Shown one piece after another: positions 21,037 through 22,420 of a DNA stretch of 22,420 bases (positions are counted from its first letter, which is position 1; each line of letters begins with the position of its first letter). A program made the translations under genes and the position numbers. Origin of the DNA: Epichloe hybrida (lineage: Eukaryota > Ascomycota > Sordariomycetes > Hypocreales > Clavicipitaceae). The notes below the pieces were generated by a model. The model had not been told where the DNA came from, did not search any database, and saw only the letters and a list, made by a program, of their open reading frames with translations. The stretch is taken from NCBI GenBank assembly GCA_019022495.1, contig JAFEKR010000139.1, forward strand, positions 1 through 22,420, written 5' to 3'.

Positions 21037-21390
21037 TTAACTATAAAAGGAATATTATTAAGTTATTATTATTTACTACTAATTAAGCTCCTATATTTAC
21101 CTATCGCTGTTATAAAGGTCTTCTTTTGCACTTAAGAAGTGTTATTACTTCAGTGAAATTAGAAGATTGTGAAAATAGGAAAAAAAACGGAAAAACCAAT
21201 GAATGATAAAATATTACTAAAGTAACTGAAAATAATAAATAGGAGATAATGAGATTACTACTTTCTATTTTTGAGGGAAGGGGTATTCTTGCTGTCAGCA
21301 TAACTTTTCAGAATAAAGGGCAAGAAATAGAGCGTGATAAAGGTCTGTGGTATAAGTGTATTAGCTAGCTTAGCTAAGGTTATTTAACAT
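21037..21390. repeat. X copy 1: unclassified dispersed repeat inside Copia-B
   Basis: It matches X copy 2 in order, from TTAACTATAAAAG at the left, through CTACTAATTAAGCT, TATAAAGG, AGAAGATT and ATTACTACTT, to TTAGCTAGCTTAGCTAAGGT at 21361-21380. It is shorter than copy 2 over the shared part (about 310 against 431 bases beyond the Copia-B site). It keeps many CpA/TpG sites (CAGTGAAATT, GATTGTGAAAATAGG), so it is less RIP-mutated. Copia-A has nothing similar at the corresponding place, so X was probably inserted here. No coding sequence or clear terminal repeats were seen, and the right boundary is uncertain. Confidence 0.65.
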
Positions 21391-21708
21391 TAGGTTTGAA
21401 ATAAATACCTTACGGTAATAGATTTAGTTAGTTAGTTAGTTTTCTCGTGATAGACAATAAAATTAATAATTAATAATAATATCCTAGATAGATATAATAA
21501 AGTTATATCCCTTAGCCTAAGGGTTAATAAATTAATTCCTTAGAAGCCTAATAAGCCTATAACTAGGATTCTAGTCTCTTCCTTTAGTATACTTATATAG
21601 TTATACCTCTCTACTATAATAACTATTATAGTATAATAAGGGGTAGTAGCAGTGGTATTTACAGAAATGTCTTTTCTTGTAATACCTAGCTTATTTATAA
21701 TTATAAAG
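21391..21708. other. Copia-B leader region, between X copy 1 and the primer site
   Basis: This is the element's 5' leader and upstream gag region in minus orientation. GTTAGTTAGTTAG at 21428-21440 resembles GGTTAGTTAATTGG of Copia-A near 12896, and the segment before the LTR (TACCTAGCTTATTTAT) matches Copia-A near 13070. No start codon can be assigned. Confidence 0.5.
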
Positions 21709-21723
21709 TTAACTACTAATTAG
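21709..21723 (-). other. Probable primer-binding site region of Copia-B
   Basis: Minus-strand CTAATTAGTAGTTAA directly after the LTR is identical to that of Copia-A, in an otherwise divergent neighbourhood. This fits selection for pairing with the same tRNA primer. The tRNA is not identified. Confidence 0.5.
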
Positions 21724-21984
21724 TATTAGTTACACTAAGGTCCTGCGTAGGTAATAGGGGAATCCTATATAATTAAAGTTAATAATAGTTAGATAGTTAG
21801 CTAGGAAAGAGGGAGAAGAGAGAGAAAGTCTAGATACTAGAAAAGTAAGCGAAATCCGTGGGTAAGGTAAAAGAGGGGGTGGCGAATTAATGCAGCCAAT
21901 CATATTACATGCATCTTGCCGGACCCACAATTCAGTCCGGTCTTTGGCCACGATTAAACCAATGAAGATCCAAAGGATTTAACA
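21724..21984 (-). repeat. Copia-B LTR, right copy (5' LTR of the element)
   Basis: It starts TATTAGTTACACTAAGG (terminal TG now TA) and ends GGATTTAACA. The inner half is RIP-mutated. The outer half, from about 21860, keeps CpA/TpG, for example AATGCAGCCAATCATATTAC and GTCCGGTCTTTGGCCACG. Confidence 0.92.
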
Positions 21985-21989
21985 ATTAT

Positions 21990-22420
21990 TCTTAACTACT
22001 AATTAAGCTTCTATATTTACCTATTACTATTATAAAGGTTTTCTTTTATACTTTAAAAGCATTATTACCCTAATAAATTTAGAAGATTATAAAAATAGGA
22101 AAAATAAAGGAAAAAGTAGTAAAAATAATAATAAGAATAGATTAATAAGGATAAATAAAGTAATAGAAGTGCTAAAAGTAACTAAAAATAATAAGAAAAG
22201 TAATAAGGAAGTAATAAGAATTACTACTTCCTATTTTTTATAAAAAGAAAGGAAGGAGATAATCTCTCTCTCTTACTAATAAGTATAGTCTAAATAGCAC
22301 TAAGAGTAAACTAGGTAAGAAATAAGTAGTAAATACTTATAGGAAAAGATTAAAGGTTTATTAGAAGAAAGAAATATATTAAGAGAAGTTATAAGTATAT
22401 TAGCTAGCTTAGCTAAGGTT
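21990..22420. repeat. X copy 2, right part (runs off the window)
   Basis: It resumes directly after the Copia-B target duplication and aligns with X copy 1 from 21071 onwards. The last bases of the window, TAGCTAGCTTAGCTAAGGTT, match 21362-21381. This copy is RIP-saturated, with almost no CpA or TpG, and longer than copy 1. Confidence 0.75.

Larger units (their letters stand above)
13582..21984 (-). mobile_element. Copia-B: complete Ty1/copia element carrying nested insertions
   Basis: Two 261-bp direct repeats bound 8403 bp, and ATTAT lies directly outside both (13577-13581, 21985-21989). The polyprotein runs on the minus strand. The length exceeds that of Copia-A because hAT-2 (2240 bp plus an 8-bp duplication) sits in the protease region and X copy 1 (about 350-390 bp) sits upstream of gag. 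Taking these out leaves about 5.8 kb. The uninterrupted form of the target site can be read from X copy 1, which confirms the insertion point. Confidence 0.92.

Noticed and set aside
21070..21085. Primer-site-like CTACTAATTA in repeat X
   Set aside because: It resembles the sequence next to the Copia LTRs, but no LTR start follows it, so it is probably a chance AT-rich match.
21110..21951. Two minus-strand frames of 63 and 73 codons
   Set aside because: One lies in repeat X and one in the right LTR of Copia-B; neither resembles a protein.
6371..22420. Centromere or subtelomere identity of the AT-rich block
   Set aside because: The block is explained by RIP-mutated transposons. Sequence alone gives no evidence for either.

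Overview
The window looks like nuclear DNA of a filamentous ascomycete (Pezizomycotina). A short gene-bearing margin of normal composition (about 1-1650) borders about 20.8 kb of very AT-rich, stop-riddled sequence made of nested transposable elements. The mutations in that block are mostly C-to-T at CpA and the matching TpG-to-TpA on the other strand, while many CpG sites survive. That is the signature of repeat-induced point mutation (RIP). I cannot name the species.

Layout. 171-641 (+): one intact small gene for a low-complexity, charged protein with no function I recognise. 642-1649: non-coding DNA with a CA microsatellite. 1650 to about 6260: Copia-1, a plus-strand Ty1/copia relic lacking its 5' LTR and the N-terminal part of gag. 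6371-7205 and 13339-13533: two pieces of a hAT-like non-autonomous element (hAT-1) split by Copia-A. 7206-13338 (-): Copia-A, a complete LTR element with 231/232-bp LTRs and a perfect TAACC target duplication. 13547-13581 and 21990-22420: two halves of an unclassified repeat (X copy 2) split by Copia-B. 13582-21984 (-): Copia-B, with 261-bp LTRs and a perfect ATTAT duplication. Copia-B itself carries hAT-2 (17015-19254, terminal repeats CAGAGCATTG, 8-bp duplication CCTATACT) and X copy 1 (about 21037-21390).

Insertion order that can be read directly: X copy 2 before Copia-B before hAT-2; hAT-1 before Copia-A. None of the elements can now move by itself. All three copia polyproteins have lost the protease Asp, the integrase Glu and the reverse transcriptase Asp-Asp pair, and the hAT-like elements show no transposase.

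Most worth a second look: the parallel loss of the same catalytic residues in three copies; the survival of CpA/TpG only in the outer halves of both LTR pairs; a hAT-like family built from short terminal repeats, pentamer arrays and shared ~100-bp tandem arrays; and a homogeneous 10-bp minisatellite. I found no new gene system. The biology here is genome defence (RIP) acting on a transposon nest about 1 kb from an intact gene.
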